64,000 nucleotides of DNA from Chthoniobacter flavus (GCA_945861435.1 CAMAUX010000002.1:1-64000); one strand, 5' to 3'; shown: positions 1 through 9,576, counted from the first letter of the stretch. Translations and numbers: made by a program. The notes: a model not told the origin generated them from the letters alone.

Positions 1-213
1 GTAACGCCGACGAGGCCCTCCACGCCGCCCCTTCTCCCCAGCCACCGGCAGCTTCCCGCCCAGCAGCTTGATGGCGTGTTTGCGCCCGTATCCGCACAGT
101 TCGCACAACTCGTCGAGCAACCGGCTGCGCCCCTCCCGCCCGCGCCGCCCGTAGCGTTCCCGCATTTTCAATATCACTTCCCGCGTGGTGTTCTGACTCA
201 TTTTTGATGACAT
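1..213 (-). CDS. Transposase/integrase, N-terminal part (runs off left edge)
   Basis: A leftward open frame begins at ATG 213 (a second ATG lies at 201) and is still open at the window edge, giving 71 codons. The product is basic and has a helix-turn-helix-like segment, with residues such as RSRLLDELCELCGYGRKHAI at about positions 29-48. This resembles the N-terminus of DDE integrase/transposase proteins in which an 'LLDE..E..GY.RKHAI..L' pattern precedes the catalytic core. The catalytic core would lie outside the window, so activity cannot be judged. A GGGGGCG stretch just before ATG 213 favours that start. The repeats upstream of it look like element ends. Family assignment rests on pattern memory only. 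Confidence 0.6.
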   Translation of the reverse strand, partial: MSSKMSQNTTREVILKMRERYGRRGREGRSRLLDELCELCGYGRKHAIKLLGGKLPVAGEKGRRGGPRRRY

Positions 214-286
214 CGCCCCCGGTGTCATCAGTTGTGAGGCAACGTATCAATTGCCCACCCCTCCCGATTCCTTCCCCGGTGTCATT
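205..286. repeat. Inverted and direct repeats at the transposase start (likely IS end)
   Basis: TGATGACA (205-212) and TGTCATCA (223-230) form a perfect 8-bp inverted repeat around a 10-nt loop that covers the transposase start codon. The 12-bp word CCCCGGTGTCAT occurs at 217-228 and again at 275-286, 58 bp apart, each followed by a TTGAG-like word. Repeated sites of this kind are usual at the transposase-binding end of an insertion sequence. They could also serve as an operator. The outer boundary and any target-site duplication cannot be fixed from one end. Confidence 0.5.
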
Positions 287-386
287 TCATTTGAGTCAAT
301 TCGAGCACGAGATGTGTTGATTTTCAGTGTTTGCATTTTGGATCCAGCCGTTATGGTTTCGCCCCCCGTTTCACCTTTTTTCTATC

Positions 387-1724
387 ATGAACGCCGTCGT
401 TGAACCCCTTCCTAACTGTCTTGCCACCCTCCGCGTTGAGGTGGATCCGGAGAAAGTAATTCAGGTGCGCGAAGAACTGGTCCGGGATTTTGGGAAGAAT
501 GTCCGGGTGCCGGGCTTCCGTCAGGGGAAGGTGCCACGTGCGATGGTGGAGCGGCGTTTTGCCAAGCAAATCCGGGAGGAACTGGAGGGCAGGCTGCTGA
601 GGGAGACGAGCCGGGAGGCGATTCGTGATAAGAAGCTGCGCGTCCTGCAGATTTCGAATGTGGAGGACGTGCAGTTTGGTGAGGACAACAAACTCTCCTA
701 CACGGCCACCCTGGTGACCCATCCGGACTTTGAGCTGCCCGTGTACAAGGGGCTTGGGGTACAGCTTGGGACCGCGGAGGTGACCGATGCTGAGATCGGT
801 GAGTCCATTGACAGCCTTCGCGAGCAGGCTTCCGATTTCACGGATGTGCCGGAGCGTGCGGCTGAGATGGGAGACTACGTGGTGGTGGATTATGCCGGAG
901 CGATCGACGGCCAGCCCGTGCATGAGGTGTTTCCGAAGGCAGGAAAGCCGCTGACCGCCAATGACGACTTCTGGATCAAGATGACCGACGAGGCGTTTTT
1001 TCCGGGGTTTTGCAGCGCGCTGGTAGGGCTTAAGCCGGGCGAGGGGAAGGAGTTTGATGTGGAGGTGCCCGCCGATTTCCCCGTGGAGGGGATGCCTGGA
1101 AAGCAGATCCACTACCGGGTGACTTTGAAAGCGATCAAGGCGAGGCAGCTTCCTGAACTGGATGACGCGTTCGCTGGGACGGTGATCAAGGGGAAGACGC
1201 TGGCTGAGCTGAGGGAGATTGCTCGCGAGGAGCTTACCCGGCAGAAGCAAGCGGGGTTGGAGGCAGACAAGCGGCGCCAGATCATGAGGCAACTGTTGGC
1301 GTCGGTGGAGTGTGAGCTCCCGGCTGTGCTGCTGCGCAGTGAGACCCAGCGCATGGTCAACGAGATTGTTACTGAGAACCGTTCGCGCGGGGTAACCGAC
1401 GAGGTGATCAAGGGAAGCGAAAAGGAACTCGTTGGAGCTGCAGCGCAGAATGCGCGTGAGAAAGTGAAGGGCACTTTCATCCTGACGCGGATTGCGGAGG
1501 CAGAGGGGCTGAAGGTGGAGAGCGGTGAGATTTACGGGCGGGTGGCTGCCATGGCGGAGCGGTACCAGATGACCTTCGAGAAGATGTTCAAGGAGCTGGA
1601 CAAGCGCAACGCGCTGGACGAAATCCGGCAGGAATTGCTTTCCACCAAGGCCCTTGATTTCCTCGCGGTCAACGCTAGCGTTTCGGAGGCGCTGCAAGCG
1701 CCTGCGGAGAATCCGGCCGCCTGA
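387..1724 (+). CDS. tig: Trigger factor (ribosome-associated peptidyl-prolyl isomerase/chaperone)
   Basis: Trigger factor binds the ribosomal exit tunnel and protects nascent chains in the cytoplasm. The product is 445 aa, normal for the family. The N-terminal ribosome-docking signature VPGFRQGKVP lies at residues 41-50. A FKBP-type domain follows at roughly residues 160-250 (GDYVVVDYAGAI, then FCSALVGLKPGEG), and then the helical chaperone C-terminus. ATG 387 was chosen because the next upstream in-frame start (327) adds about 20 residues unlike the family N-terminus. The gene precedes clpP and clpX, the common tig-clpP-clpX order, which links folding to ATP-dependent proteolysis. Confidence 0.93.
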   Translation: MNAVVEPLPNCLATLRVEVDPEKVIQVREELVRDFGKNVRVPGFRQGKVPRAMVERRFAKQIREELEGRLLRETSREAIRDKKLRVLQISNVEDVQFGEDNKLSYTATLVTHPDFELPVYKGLGVQLGTAEVTDAEIGESIDSLREQASDFTDVPERAAEMGDYVVVDYAGAIDGQPVHEVFPKAGKPLTANDDFWIKMTDEAFFPGFCSALVGLKPGEGKEFDVEVPADFPVEGMPGKQIHYRVTLKAIKARQLPELDDAFAGTVIKGKTLAELREIAREELTRQKQAGLEADKRRQIMRQLLASVECELPAVLLRSETQRMVNEIVTENRSRGVTDEVIKGSEKELVGAAAQNAREKVKGTFILTRIAEAEGLKVESGEIYGRVAAMAERYQMTFEKMFKELDKRNALDEIRQELLSTKALDFLAVNASVSEALQAPAENPAA

Positions 1725-2027
1725 TTTTCGTGATTTTTGTGATCTGAGTCCATCCTGTTCAGCGCTGGCTCCCTGAGTGGGTGCTTGTGTTTTGAGGGAG
1801 GGGCCGGGTGTGAAGCAGGCCTTCTGATTGTTGGTCGAGGGCGTGACAATGATGAGTGCGGTTTGGAGATTTTTTGTAACCCTGCGGTCCGCCGCATGAG
1901 TCGAGTCCTGTGGCTGTTGAGTTTTTGCGTCCGGCGGATCTTCCGCGGGCAGAGCTTTTGACAGTAGGAGGACGGTTCAACTGAGAGAGCACATCGGAGC
2001 GATTTTGACCCACTTTCCCCTAAACTT
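1725..2027. other. Intergenic region between tig and clpP
   Basis: About 300 bases without a convincing gene. Just after the tig stop there is a short imperfect direct repeat (GTGATTTTTGTGAT, 1729-1742). I see no GC-rich hairpin followed by a T run and no strong sigma70 promoter. Short frames on the minus strand here have no recognisable features. The clpP promoter probably lies in this stretch. Confidence 0.5.
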
Positions 2028-2759
2028 ATGATCATCAGGCCTGACAACAGCATCGTTACCCCCCGCAATAACTACTACGTGCCCATGGTAGTGGAGCAGA
2101 CTGGGCGCGGGGAACGAAGCTACGACATCTACTCGCGGTTGCTTAAGGACCGCATCATTTTCCTTGGGACCGGGGTGGACGATGGAGTTGCTAATTCGGT
2201 CATTGCGCAGTTGCTCTTCCTCCAAATGGAGGACGGGAAAAAGGACATCAACCTCTACATCAACAGCCCCGGGGGTTCGGTGACTGCTGGGCTGGCGATC
2301 TACGACACGATGCAGTTTCTCACGTGCGACGTGAACACGTACTGCATCGGGATGGCTGCCTCGATGGGGGCCGTGCTGCTTGCTGCCGGGGCGAAGGGCA
2401 AGCGTTACGCACTGCCGAACTCCGACATCATGATCCATCAGGTCAGTGGTGGGGCGCAGGGGACTGCGAGCGATGTGGAACGCACGGTGGAGTTCATGTT
2501 CAAGCTCAAGAAGCGGTTGATCCGGCTCTTGGCTGAACACACGGGGAAGGACGAGAAGACCGTGCAGGCGGACTCAGACAGGGACTACTACATGACTGCG
2601 GATGAGGCGAAGGAGTACGGTCTTGTGGATGAGGTCGTCAGGAGTCGCAAAGAGGTGAGGGCGGCCGCTGAGGTGGTTGAGAAGGCGGCAGCAGAGGCTA
2701 AGGAGAAAGCTGAGACGAAGGATTCCAAGGAATCGAAAGAAACCAAGGAATCAAAGTAG
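2028..2759 (+). CDS. clpP: ATP-dependent Clp protease proteolytic subunit ClpP with extended charged tail
   Basis: ClpP forms the tetradecameric serine-protease barrel that degrades substrates unfolded by ClpX or ClpA. Catalytic Ser112 sits in GMAASMGA and His137 in MIHQVSGG; the third triad residue, an Asp, would be expected further on, near residue 185. The INSPGGSV strand (79-86) is also typical. At 243 aa the protein is about 40 residues longer than usual. The excess is a Lys/Glu/Ser/Thr tail (from about residue 210) with repeated K(D/E)SKE(S/T) units. The closely following clpX supports a working ClpXP pair. Confidence 0.95.
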   Translation: MIIRPDNSIVTPRNNYYVPMVVEQTGRGERSYDIYSRLLKDRIIFLGTGVDDGVANSVIAQLLFLQMEDGKKDINLYINSPGGSVTAGLAIYDTMQFLTCDVNTYCIGMAASMGAVLLAAGAKGKRYALPNSDIMIHQVSGGAQGTASDVERTVEFMFKLKKRLIRLLAEHTGKDEKTVQADSDRDYYMTADEAKEYGLVDEVVRSRKEVRAAAEVVEKAAAEAKEKAETKDSKESKETKESK

Positions 2760-3104
2760 GGTTGGGGACACGAGATCAGGGGGCCGATCATGGGCGAGTG
2801 GCACTGAAGCTTGGTCGTTTTTGGGCGGCTCGCGTCGGGGATGCGTTTCGAGTCCTACGGGCTTTATTGGTACTTGGTAGCGCTCGTCTGATGTGTTTCA
2901 CCGCCTTGCGGTGCATGCACTTCGTTGATCCAATTCCGATTTCCGATTTGCTCATGGAGGATCTCCTGCTAATGGGAGGAAGGCCGCAATCGGGTGGTCT
3001 GCTGAACTGCCTGCGGGTGGGGAAGTGGATTTGAAGGCGAGCTTCAGATAGAGATTGAGAAGACAGAGAAGACTTAAAAGACAGAGTGATCGACGAGTAA
3101 ATTT
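2760..3104. other. Intergenic region between clpP and clpX
   Basis: About 345 bases without a supported gene. Small frames on both strands show no conserved motif. Purine-rich AGA(C/G)AGA words repeat at about 3047-3087, just ahead of clpX. No clear terminator or riboswitch fold was found. A clpX promoter separate from clpP is likely, given the gap length. Confidence 0.45.
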
Positions 3105-4400
3105 ATGGCACGCGCATCCAATCTCACCATGTGCAGCTTCTGCGGCAAGAGCCACTCAGAGGTTCGCAAACTCATTGCCGGGCCTGGGGTTTATATTTGC
3201 GACAGCTGTATTACGGTATGCAAAGGGATCTTGGACAAGGAGTTGAGCGAGGATGTTAAACGGCAGTCGACGGCGTTGCGGGTGCCGAAGCCGATGGAGA
3301 TTCGCCGGCATTTGGATCAGTTCGTGATTGGTCAGGACCGAGCCAAGAAGGTGCTGAGCGTGGCGGTGCATAACCATTACAAGCGGATTCTCCACAATCA
3401 GAGTATCGGTTCCGGGGAGGCTGTGCAGGCGTTGCAGATGGATCCTTTGGCTGAAACGGAGATCGACAAGAGCAACGTGCTGCTGATTGGGCCAACGGGA
3501 TCGGGAAAGACCTTGCTGGCGCGCACACTGGCGAGGATCATCGATGTGCCCTTTTGCATCGCGGACGCGACGACGCTGACGGAGGCGGGTTATGTGGGGG
3601 AGGATGTGGAAAACATCATCCTCCGGCTTCTTCAGGCGGCGGATTACGACGTGAAGCGGGCGGAGATCGGGATCGTCTACATTGACGAGATCGACAAGAT
3701 TGGGCGGAAGACGGAGAACGTTTCGATTACGCGGGATGTGAGTGGCGAGGGGGTTCAGCAGGCGTTGCTGAAGATTCTTGAGGGGACGACCTGTAACGTG
3801 CCGCCGCAGGGGGGGAGGAAGCATCCGCATCAGGAGTACATCCAAGTGAGCACGGACAAGATTCTGTTCATCTGTGGTGGGGCTTTCGTGGGTTTGGACA
3901 AGATGATTCAGAAGAGGATGGGCAAGCAGGTGTTGGGGTTCCGTGCTGCGGAGCAGGATGCGGACAGTCAGGCTGAGATTCCGGCGAGCGAGGCGATTCG
4001 TTACACGGAGCCGGAGGACTTGCTGTCCTTTGGTATGATTCCGGAGTTCGTGGGGCGGTTGCCTGTGGTGACGGCGCTGGATCAGTTGTCGGAGGAGGAG
4101 TTGATGATGATCCTCACCGAAACAAAGAACGCGATGGTGAAACAGTTCACGAAGTTGTTCGCGATGGAGAACGTGGGACTGACGGTGACCAAGGATGGGT
4201 TGCGGGCGCTGGCGTCGCTTGCTGCGACCAAGGGAACGGGGGCGCGGGCGCTGCGTTCGATGCTGGAGCGGATCATGCTGGACCTCATGTACGAGATCCC
4301 GAGTCGGGATGACGTGTCGGAGGTGATCATCAACCGTGCGGTGGTGGAGGGGAAAAAGCAGCCGACGATCCGGCGCAAGCAGGATAAAGACGCGGCTTGA
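3105..4400 (+). CDS. clpX: ATP-dependent Clp protease ATP-binding subunit ClpX
   Basis: ClpX is the hexameric AAA+ unfoldase that feeds tagged proteins to ClpP. The 431-aa product starts with the zinc-binding domain: Cys10 and Cys13 (CSFC), then Cys32 and Cys35 (CDSC). It continues with Walker A GPTGSGKT near residue 129, a GYVGEDVE pore-loop segment, Walker [10 protein letters not shown], and sensor/arginine-finger regions (EFVGRLPVV). Length and domain order are normal. ATG 3105 gives the standard N-terminus directly before the zinc finger. Confidence 0.96.
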   Translation: MARASNLTMCSFCGKSHSEVRKLIAGPGVYICDSCITVCKGILDKELSEDVKRQSTALRVPKPMEIRRHLDQFVIGQDRAKKVLSVAVHNHYKRILHNQSIGSGEAVQALQMDPLAETEIDKSNVLLIGPTGSGKTLLARTLARIIDVPFCIADATTLTEAGYVGEDVENIILRLLQAADYDVKRAEIGIVYIDEIDKIGRKTENVSITRDVSGEGVQQALLKILEGTTCNVPPQGGRKHPHQEYIQVSTDKILFICGGAFVGLDKMIQKRMGKQVLGFRAAEQDADSQAEIPASEAIRYTEPEDLLSFGMIPEFVGRLPVVTALDQLSEEELMMILTETKNAMVKQFTKLFAMENVGLTVTKDGLRALASLAATKGTGARALRSMLERIMLDLMYEIPSRDDVSEVIINRAVVEGKKQPTIRRKQDKDAA

Positions 4401-4621
4401 TCAACTCGGAAGGCTTTGGTTTCCGGATTGGCAATTGCGTTGCTCTTTTACGTTCAAGCGAGCCTTTGAGTTGGCCGTGGCGCGGTGATTGGCGTGGCGT
4501 GGTGGTGGGTAGGAATGGGTTGCTGCAATTTGGGTGGGCTTTGGTCCGGATGTGAAGTTCCGGCGGTGTGCGGGGAAGGGCCTTTGTTTACAAGGCGGCG
4601 GCTCGTGGTAGGTATTAAGGA

Positions 4622-5926
4622 ATGAAACGGCGCTTGCTGCATTGGATGTTTGCGCTTTTGGCGGTGCTGCACGTGGCTTTGGGATGGCATGTGTACACTG
4701 CGTGGGCGGCGGCGCCCGGGGAGGAGAAAGCGGATGCGGGCTACACGAATATGGCATTGTTTGCGAGGGCTCTGCAGTTGATCCGTCAGGACTACGTGGA
4801 CGAGAGGAAGGCGGATTATCAGCAGCTCACGCGTGCGGCTTTGAAGGGGATGCTTTCCAGTCTGGATCCGCACTCGCAGTTCATGGAGCCGGTGGACTTC
4901 AAGGGGATGCAGGAGGATACCAACAGCCGATTCGGGGGATTGGGGATCCACACGGTATGGAGGGATGGGGATCTGGTGATTGTCACTCCGATCGAAGGGA
5001 GTCCCGCGGCGCGAGCTGGTCTTCAGGCGGAAGATCAGATCGTGAAAATCGACGGAGTTGGGACCGAGAAGATGGAGCGAGGCGAGGCAGGTCGGCTGTT
5101 AAGGGGGGAGCCTGGACAGAAGGTGAAGCTGACGGTCCTGCGGCCCTCGACCCGTGATCTGAAGGATTACGAGTTGGTGCGGGAGAACATCACGGTGGCG
5201 AGTGTGAAGGATGCGGGGTTGTTGGGGGAGGGGCTGGCAGGGGACTTCAAGATCGGATATGCGCGGATCACGCAGTTCAATGTGCCGACGGTGGATGAGC
5301 TTTCTGCGTGTCTGGATGAACTGGAGCGGAAAGAGATGCAGGCGTTTATCTTGGACCTGCGGTATAACCCCGGAGGGCTGCTGGAATCGGCGGTGAAGGT
5401 GGCGGGACAATTCCTGCCGCCGAAGACGCTGGTGGTGTCCACTGAGGGGCGGGTGGCTTCTCAGAGCAAGGTGTACCGGACACCGGAGAACGGGCGAGCA
5501 CGGCCGAGGGTTCCCATGGTGATCCTTGTGAACGGAGGAAGTGCGAGTGGGTCGGAGATTGTGGCGGGGGCGCTGAAGGATTTACGAAGGGCGGTGATCC
5601 TTGGGGAAACTACTTTTGGGAAGGGTTCGGTACAGAGTGTGATTGAGCTTCAGGATGGATCTGCGCTGCGGCTGACGACGGCGAAGTACTACACGCCGAG
5701 CAAGCAGGTGATTCACGAGAAGGGGGTCGCGCCGAACATCCGGGCCCCGCTCTCGCAGGAGCAGGAACGGCTGTTGTGGATGAAGAAAGAGGAGGCCGGG
5801 TTGGGGGCGGAAGATCGTAAGCAGCTTGCGGGATTTAGGGATACGCAGCTGGAGAGGGCGGTCGACGTGCTCAAGGGGTTGCTGATTTACGGAGAACGCA
5901 CTGGGAGGAAAGCGTGGCTGGAGTAG
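4622..5926 (+). CDS. S41-family C-terminal processing protease (Ctp/Prc type)
   Basis: An envelope serine protease that trims or degrades periplasmic proteins. The 434-aa product has an N-terminal hydrophobic signal or anchor (about residues 8-25) and a PDZ domain (RFGGLGIHTVWRDGDLVIVT through GSPAARAGLQAEDQIVKIDG). The S41 catalytic domain has Ser309 in GGSASGSEI, Lys334 in FGKGSVQ and Gln338; the 25-residue Ser-Lys spacing is typical. The gene overlaps tsaD by 13 bases, implying co-transcription. The 221-bp upstream gap shows nothing distinctive. Confidence 0.93.
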   Translation: MKRRLLHWMFALLAVLHVALGWHVYTAWAAAPGEEKADAGYTNMALFARALQLIRQDYVDERKADYQQLTRAALKGMLSSLDPHSQFMEPVDFKGMQEDTNSRFGGLGIHTVWRDGDLVIVTPIEGSPAARAGLQAEDQIVKIDGVGTEKMERGEAGRLLRGEPGQKVKLTVLRPSTRDLKDYELVRENITVASVKDAGLLGEGLAGDFKIGYARITQFNVPTVDELSACLDELERKEMQAFILDLRYNPGGLLESAVKVAGQFLPPKTLVVSTEGRVASQSKVYRTPENGRARPRVPMVILVNGGSASGSEIVAGALKDLRRAVILGETTFGKGSVQSVIELQDGSALRLTTAKYYTPSKQVIHEKGVAPNIRAPLSQEQERLLWMKKEEAGLGAEDRKQLAGFRDTQLERAVDVLKGLLIYGERTGRKAWLE

Positions 5927-6927
5927 GCGGCCCTGTGGTGCTGGCGCTGGAGACGTCCTGTGACGAGACGGCGGTGGCCGTCTTGCGTGGGTGTGAATTG
6001 CTGTCGGCTGAGGTGGCGTCGCAAATCAGCATTCACCAAGCGTACGGAGGGGTGGTGCCTGAAGTGGCATCGCGCAATCATCTGCGCAGCATCCAACCCC
6101 TGCTGACTCGTGCTTTGGGATCGGCCGGTGTGGTGTTGGGGGAAGTGGATGCATTTGCGGCGACGGCGGGCCCGGGGTTGGCGAGTTCGTTGATGATCGG
6201 GACGTCGATGGCGAAGGGTTTGGCCGTTGCGTTTCGCAAGCCCTACCTGAGTGTGAACCATCTCGAAGGGCACCTTCTCTCGCCTTTCTTCGGGCTGCCA
6301 GGAGGGGTGCGCCCGGCCGTGGCGCTGGTGGTGAGCGGCGGGCATACGCTCCTTGTGGATTTGGATGGGTTCGGGCGGTACCGGATGATGGGGCAGACGC
6401 AGGACGATGCCGCTGGCGAGGCGTTTGACAAGGTGGGGAAGTTGCTCGGCCTGCCGTATCCCGGGGGGCCGCATGTGAATCGGTTGGCGAGGGAGGGGAA
6501 TGCGGCGCGGTTTGATTTTCCGCGGAGCATGCTGGATTCAGGGGACCTGCATTTCAGCTTCAGCGGTCTGAAGACGGCTGTGCGTTACCTGCTGCCGAAG
6601 CTGGTGCCGGGGGATGTGGCTGATGTCTGTGCGTCGTTTCAGGAGGCGGTTGTGGAGGTGCTGGTGAAAAAGACGCTGCGGGCTGCGGCCGATGAGGGGA
6701 GGGCGACCGTGGCGGTGAGCGGTGGTGTTAGCTGCAACTCTCGGTTGCGGGAGGCGCTGGAGGAGGCCTGTGTGCAGCGGGGTGTGGAATTGTTGCTGGC
6801 GGATCCCGGCGTGTGCACGGACAACGCGGCGATGATCGGTTTTGTGGCAGCCTTGAAACTTGCCGCCGGGCAGGTGGGCTCCTTGGAGAGCGACATTGAT
6901 CCCAACCTGAAGCTGGCGGTTCCCTGA
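5914..6927 (+). CDS. tsaD: tRNA N6-threonylcarbamoyladenosine transferase TsaD
   Basis: TsaD (Kae1 family) transfers threonylcarbamoyl from the TsaC product to A37 of ANN-decoding tRNAs. It has the N-terminal ETSCDET motif (residues 13-19), the metal site VNHLEGH (His116, His120), SGGH and the late DNAAMIG motif. At 337 aa it is full length. The start is GTG 5914, inside the end of the protease gene, with a GGGAGGA ribosome-binding site just before it. No other early in-frame start has a comparable site. Confidence 0.95.
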   Translation: MAGVGGPVVLALETSCDETAVAVLRGCELLSAEVASQISIHQAYGGVVPEVASRNHLRSIQPLLTRALGSAGVVLGEVDAFAATAGPGLASSLMIGTSMAKGLAVAFRKPYLSVNHLEGHLLSPFFGLPGGVRPAVALVVSGGHTLLVDLDGFGRYRMMGQTQDDAAGEAFDKVGKLLGLPYPGGPHVNRLAREGNAARFDFPRSMLDSGDLHFSFSGLKTAVRYLLPKLVPGDVADVCASFQEAVVEVLVKKTLRAAADEGRATVAVSGGVSCNSRLREALEEACVQRGVELLLADPGVCTDNAAMIGFVAALKLAAGQVGSLESDIDPNLKLAVP

Positions 6928-7008
6928 AAAAGCGCCGGGAGCGCAGACTGTGGCGTGGTTTGGAGGAAACGGCTTGTGCGGCTGCATTCAACGTGGTGGG
7001 GTCGGTGC

Positions 7009-7410
7009 ATGGAAATTCACAAGCAGCTCTCGGTTTTCCTGGATAACAAGCCCGGCACTTTGGCGCAGGTGTGTGAGGCGCTTTCGGCGAAGAAGATCAA
7101 CATCTACGCGCTGACGATTTCAGACACGATCGACCATGCGGTGGTGCGGATGGTGGTGAGCGAGCCCGTGACTGCGCTGCATCTTTTCGGAGAACGCGGA
7201 GTGCTGGTGGTGGAGAACGACGTTCTTGTGCTGGAGAACAGCAACAAACCCGGTGCGCTGGGGAGGATTGCCGAGAAACTCGCCAAGGCCCGCATCAACA
7301 TCGAGTACGCTTATCTAGCGACGAGCCCCGGTGCGAAGAACGGGTTGCTGGTGATCCGGGTGAAAAATCCGGAAAAAGCGCTGAAGGTGCTCAATAAAAA
7401 GGGCAGGTAG
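7009..7410 (+). CDS. Tandem ACT-domain protein (amino-acid-binding regulator)
   Basis: A 133-aa protein made of two ACT modules, roughly residues 1-66 and 67-133. Both carry the 'NKPGTL.Q..EAL...KINI.A' signature (DNKPGTLAQ, then NSNKPGALGRIAEKL). Proteins of this type sense amino acids or regulate biosynthetic enzymes, but no catalytic partner lies nearby, so the ligand is unknown. ATG 7009 opens directly into the first ACT strand (MEIHKQLSVF). It follows tsaD by about 80 bases and may share its transcript. Confidence 0.85.
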   Translation: MEIHKQLSVFLDNKPGTLAQVCEALSAKKINIYALTISDTIDHAVVRMVVSEPVTALHLFGERGVLVVENDVLVLENSNKPGALGRIAEKLAKARINIEYAYLATSPGAKNGLLVIRVKNPEKALKVLNKKGR

Positions 7411-7445
7411 CCTTTGGGATTGGAGTGGTGGCGGCGGGCCGGGTG

Positions 7446-8189
7446 CTAAGGTGTGGAGTCGAGTTGTTCGGCGTGGAGCCTTGCGACCTGCCACATATAG
7501 CCGGGGCCTCCGCCGACACCGAGGGTGGGAGCGAAGGTGGCTACCGCCTGACCTAGCTGCTCTTTTGCCGAGGTGATGTCGCCGTTCAGAGCGGCGTTGA
7601 GGCCGACGTAATAGGCGGCGAAGAAGCGGACGAGGGGGTCTTCGGCGAGCCCCTTGGACTGCACTTCTGCGAGGACTTCCGCGCCAGTCTTTTGGCCCGC
7701 GAACATCTCGTAGAGGCTTGGGAAGGGTTCGCGGTCGAATTGTTCGTAGGCGAGCATCTGGCGGCGGGCGGTTTCGACGCCGGACTGGCGAGCATCGGCG
7801 AGAAACTTCCAGACGCCGTTTTCGCGGTCGCGCCCGTCGAAGGCGTGGTATTTGGCGAACTGTTGCGAAGATTTTTCGTATTGCTTGGTGAAGTAGTAGG
7901 CGATGCCGAGGCGCCAGTGGCCCGGATCCTGGGCGGGATCAATGGAGATCATCTGTTCGAAATCTGCGACCGCCTCCTTGAAGTGGCCGAGGAAGAGGTG
8001 GTAGTCGCCGCGGCGGGAGAGCACGGCCATGGAGTTGGGGGAGCGTTCAAGGGCCTTGCCGAGGGTGGCAATCTGGGTGGTGAATTCAGCGAGCATTGCC
8101 TCGCGACGAGCGGGGTAATCGTCCGCCGCTCGGGCGGACGAGGCGAGGCTGAGCAGTGCAGCTAGCAGGAGAGAGAGAAGGGGGCGCAT
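7446..8189 (-). CDS. Exported TPR-repeat protein of unknown function
   Basis: A 247-aa product with a clear signal peptide (hydrophobic residues 4-17, Ala-x-Ala cleavage near residue 21). At least two TPR-like units follow, around residues 45-110 (SRRGDYHLFLGHFKEAVADF, then WRLGIAYYFTKQYEKS). The C-terminal part is helical and ends in a Gly-rich segment and a conserved-looking YMWQVARLHAEQ. TPR proteins act as interaction scaffolds; no partner is evident. ATG 8189 was picked because it gives an immediate signal peptide. The gene converges on the ACT gene and diverges from the heptose adenylyltransferase gene. Confidence 0.78.
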   Translation of the reverse strand: MRPLLSLLLAALLSLASSARAADDYPARREAMLAEFTTQIATLGKALERSPNSMAVLSRRGDYHLFLGHFKEAVADFEQMISIDPAQDPGHWRLGIAYYFTKQYEKSSQQFAKYHAFDGRDRENGVWKFLADARQSGVETARRQMLAYEQFDREPFPSLYEMFAGQKTGAEVLAEVQSKGLAEDPLVRFFAAYYVGLNAALNGDITSAKEQLGQAVATFAPTLGVGGGPGYMWQVARLHAEQLDSTP

Positions 8190-8297
8190 GAAGGGGGAGT
8201 ATGGGGGCGGCGGGTGACAAAAGCGAGAGTGTGAGGCGGCGTGCGCTGGAGATGCTGCGGGCTTGAGTTGAGGGGATGCGGCCGTAGGGTTGGGACG

Positions 8298-8786
8298 ATG
8301 GGCACTGAGAAAATCCAGAGAGCGGAGGCGCTTGCGGTTGTGAGCCAGGAGATGGCTGCCGGAGGGCGGCGGTTGGTTTTCACCAACGGATGTTTCGACC
8401 TGTTGCATGTGGGGCATGTGCGTTACTTGCAAGCGGCGCGTGCGCTGGGAGATGCGCTGGTGGTGGGGTTGAATTCGGATGCGTCGGTGCGGGCGCTCAA
8501 GGGGGACGGGCGTCCGGTCAACACGGAGGCGGATCGTGCGGAGGTGCTGGCAGCGTTGGAGTGCGTGGATTTTGTGACGATCTTTGGCGGGGAGCGTGTG
8601 ACGGGCTTGATTGGGCAGATCCGACCCCAAGTGTATGCGAAGGGGGGCGACTATACGATTGAGACTCTGGACCGGGGCGAGGTGGGGGCGCTGCGTGAAG
8701 TGGGCAGCGAGATTCGGATTCTCGCGCTGGTGGAAGGCAGGTCGACGACGGCCACCCTGCAGCGTGCGGGGCGCCTTGCGGGCTGA
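8298..8786 (+). CDS. rfaE2: D-glycero-beta-D-manno-heptose 1-phosphate adenylyltransferase (RfaE domain II type)
   Basis: A 162-aa stand-alone nucleotidyltransferase that would make ADP-heptose for lipopolysaccharide core. The cytidylyltransferase-fold signature [14 protein letters not shown] starts at residue 28 and includes the HxGH motif (37-40). KGGDYT and a late EGRSTT complete the family pattern. The kinase half found in bifunctional HldE is absent, so a separate HldA-type kinase would be needed. ATG 8298 gives the usual short N-terminal lead. It suggests a Gram-negative envelope with heptose. Confidence 0.9.
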   Translation: MGTEKIQRAEALAVVSQEMAAGGRRLVFTNGCFDLLHVGHVRYLQAARALGDALVVGLNSDASVRALKGDGRPVNTEADRAEVLAALECVDFVTIFGGERVTGLIGQIRPQVYAKGGDYTIETLDRGEVGALREVGSEIRILALVEGRSTTATLQRAGRLAG

Positions 8787-8807
8787 TTGATTTTTCCCGT
8801 GAAAACG

Positions 8808-9389
8808 ATGGCTCCTTTGCGACTGGGCGTCTTGGGTTCGGGAAGGGGGTCGAACTTTGTTGCGATCGCGGATGCGATCACGCAGGGGCAACTGAATGCG
8901 GAGGTGGCGCTTGTGGTTGCGGATGTGGAGTCGGCGGCGATCTTGGAAACGGCGCGTGCGCGGGGGATGCGGGCGGAGTATGTGGCGCCGGGACGTTTTC
9001 GCACGAAGATGGAGCCGGAGGCGGAGCAGCGCGTGGTGGATTTGCTGCGCGAGGAACGGGTGGAATGGGTGGTCCTTGCCGGCTTTATTCGGATGATCAA
9101 GGCGCCGTTGCTGGAGGCGTTTCCGCGGCGGATCATCAACATTCATCCTTCGCTACTGCCTGCGTTTTCTGGGCTGGAGGCGTGGCGGCAGGCGGTGGAA
9201 GCAGGTGCAGCGGTGAGCGGGTGTACGGTGCACTACGTGGATGCTGGGATGGATACTGGCGCCGTGATCGCGCAGCGGGAGGTGCCTGTGATGGCTGGCG
9301 ACACTCCGGAGAGCCTGCACGCGAGGATTCAAGCGGCTGAGCACGTGCTTTATCCTGAGGTGCTGCGACGCATCGCCGATGGGCGTTGA
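8808..9389 (+). CDS. purN: Phosphoribosylglycinamide formyltransferase (GAR transformylase)
   Basis: PurN transfers formyl from 10-formyl-THF to GAR in purine synthesis. The 193-aa product has the phosphate loop GSGRGSN (10-16) and catalytic Asn111, His113 (NIHPSLLPAF) and Asp149 (DAGMDTG), in the spacing of the E. coli enzyme. ATG 8808 puts the first strand directly after the start; TTG 8787 and GTG 8799 are weaker options. The gene follows rfaE2 by about 20 bases. Confidence 0.95.
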   Translation: MAPLRLGVLGSGRGSNFVAIADAITQGQLNAEVALVVADVESAAILETARARGMRAEYVAPGRFRTKMEPEAEQRVVDLLREERVEWVVLAGFIRMIKAPLLEAFPRRIINIHPSLLPAFSGLEAWRQAVEAGAAVSGCTVHYVDAGMDTGAVIAQREVPVMAGDTPESLHARIQAAEHVLYPEVLRRIADGR

Positions 9390-9576
9390 GAAAGCGGGCG
9401 TGGGTCCACGGTGAGACTGGGTTCTGCGTGAGTGCGGTGCGGGCGCACTGATTGGAAGGCGACCCGGAGTCGAACAAAGCGCCTTGGGATATTGGAGGCG
9501 GCAGGGAGGGTGACCTTGAGGGGTTGAAGGTAGCCGTTATTGCTGATGATGGTGGCCTGCAGCGTGGAGGGGGATC

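Noticed and set aside
351-1697. Long open frame on the minus strand over trigger factor
   Set aside because: It mirrors the codon structure of a confident gene, has no recognisable motif and is rich in residues expected from antisense reading of GC-rich codons.
8190-9146. N-terminal extension of the TPR protein to 9146
   Set aside because: The extension is antisense to purN and rfaE2 and would bury the signal peptide that begins at 8189.
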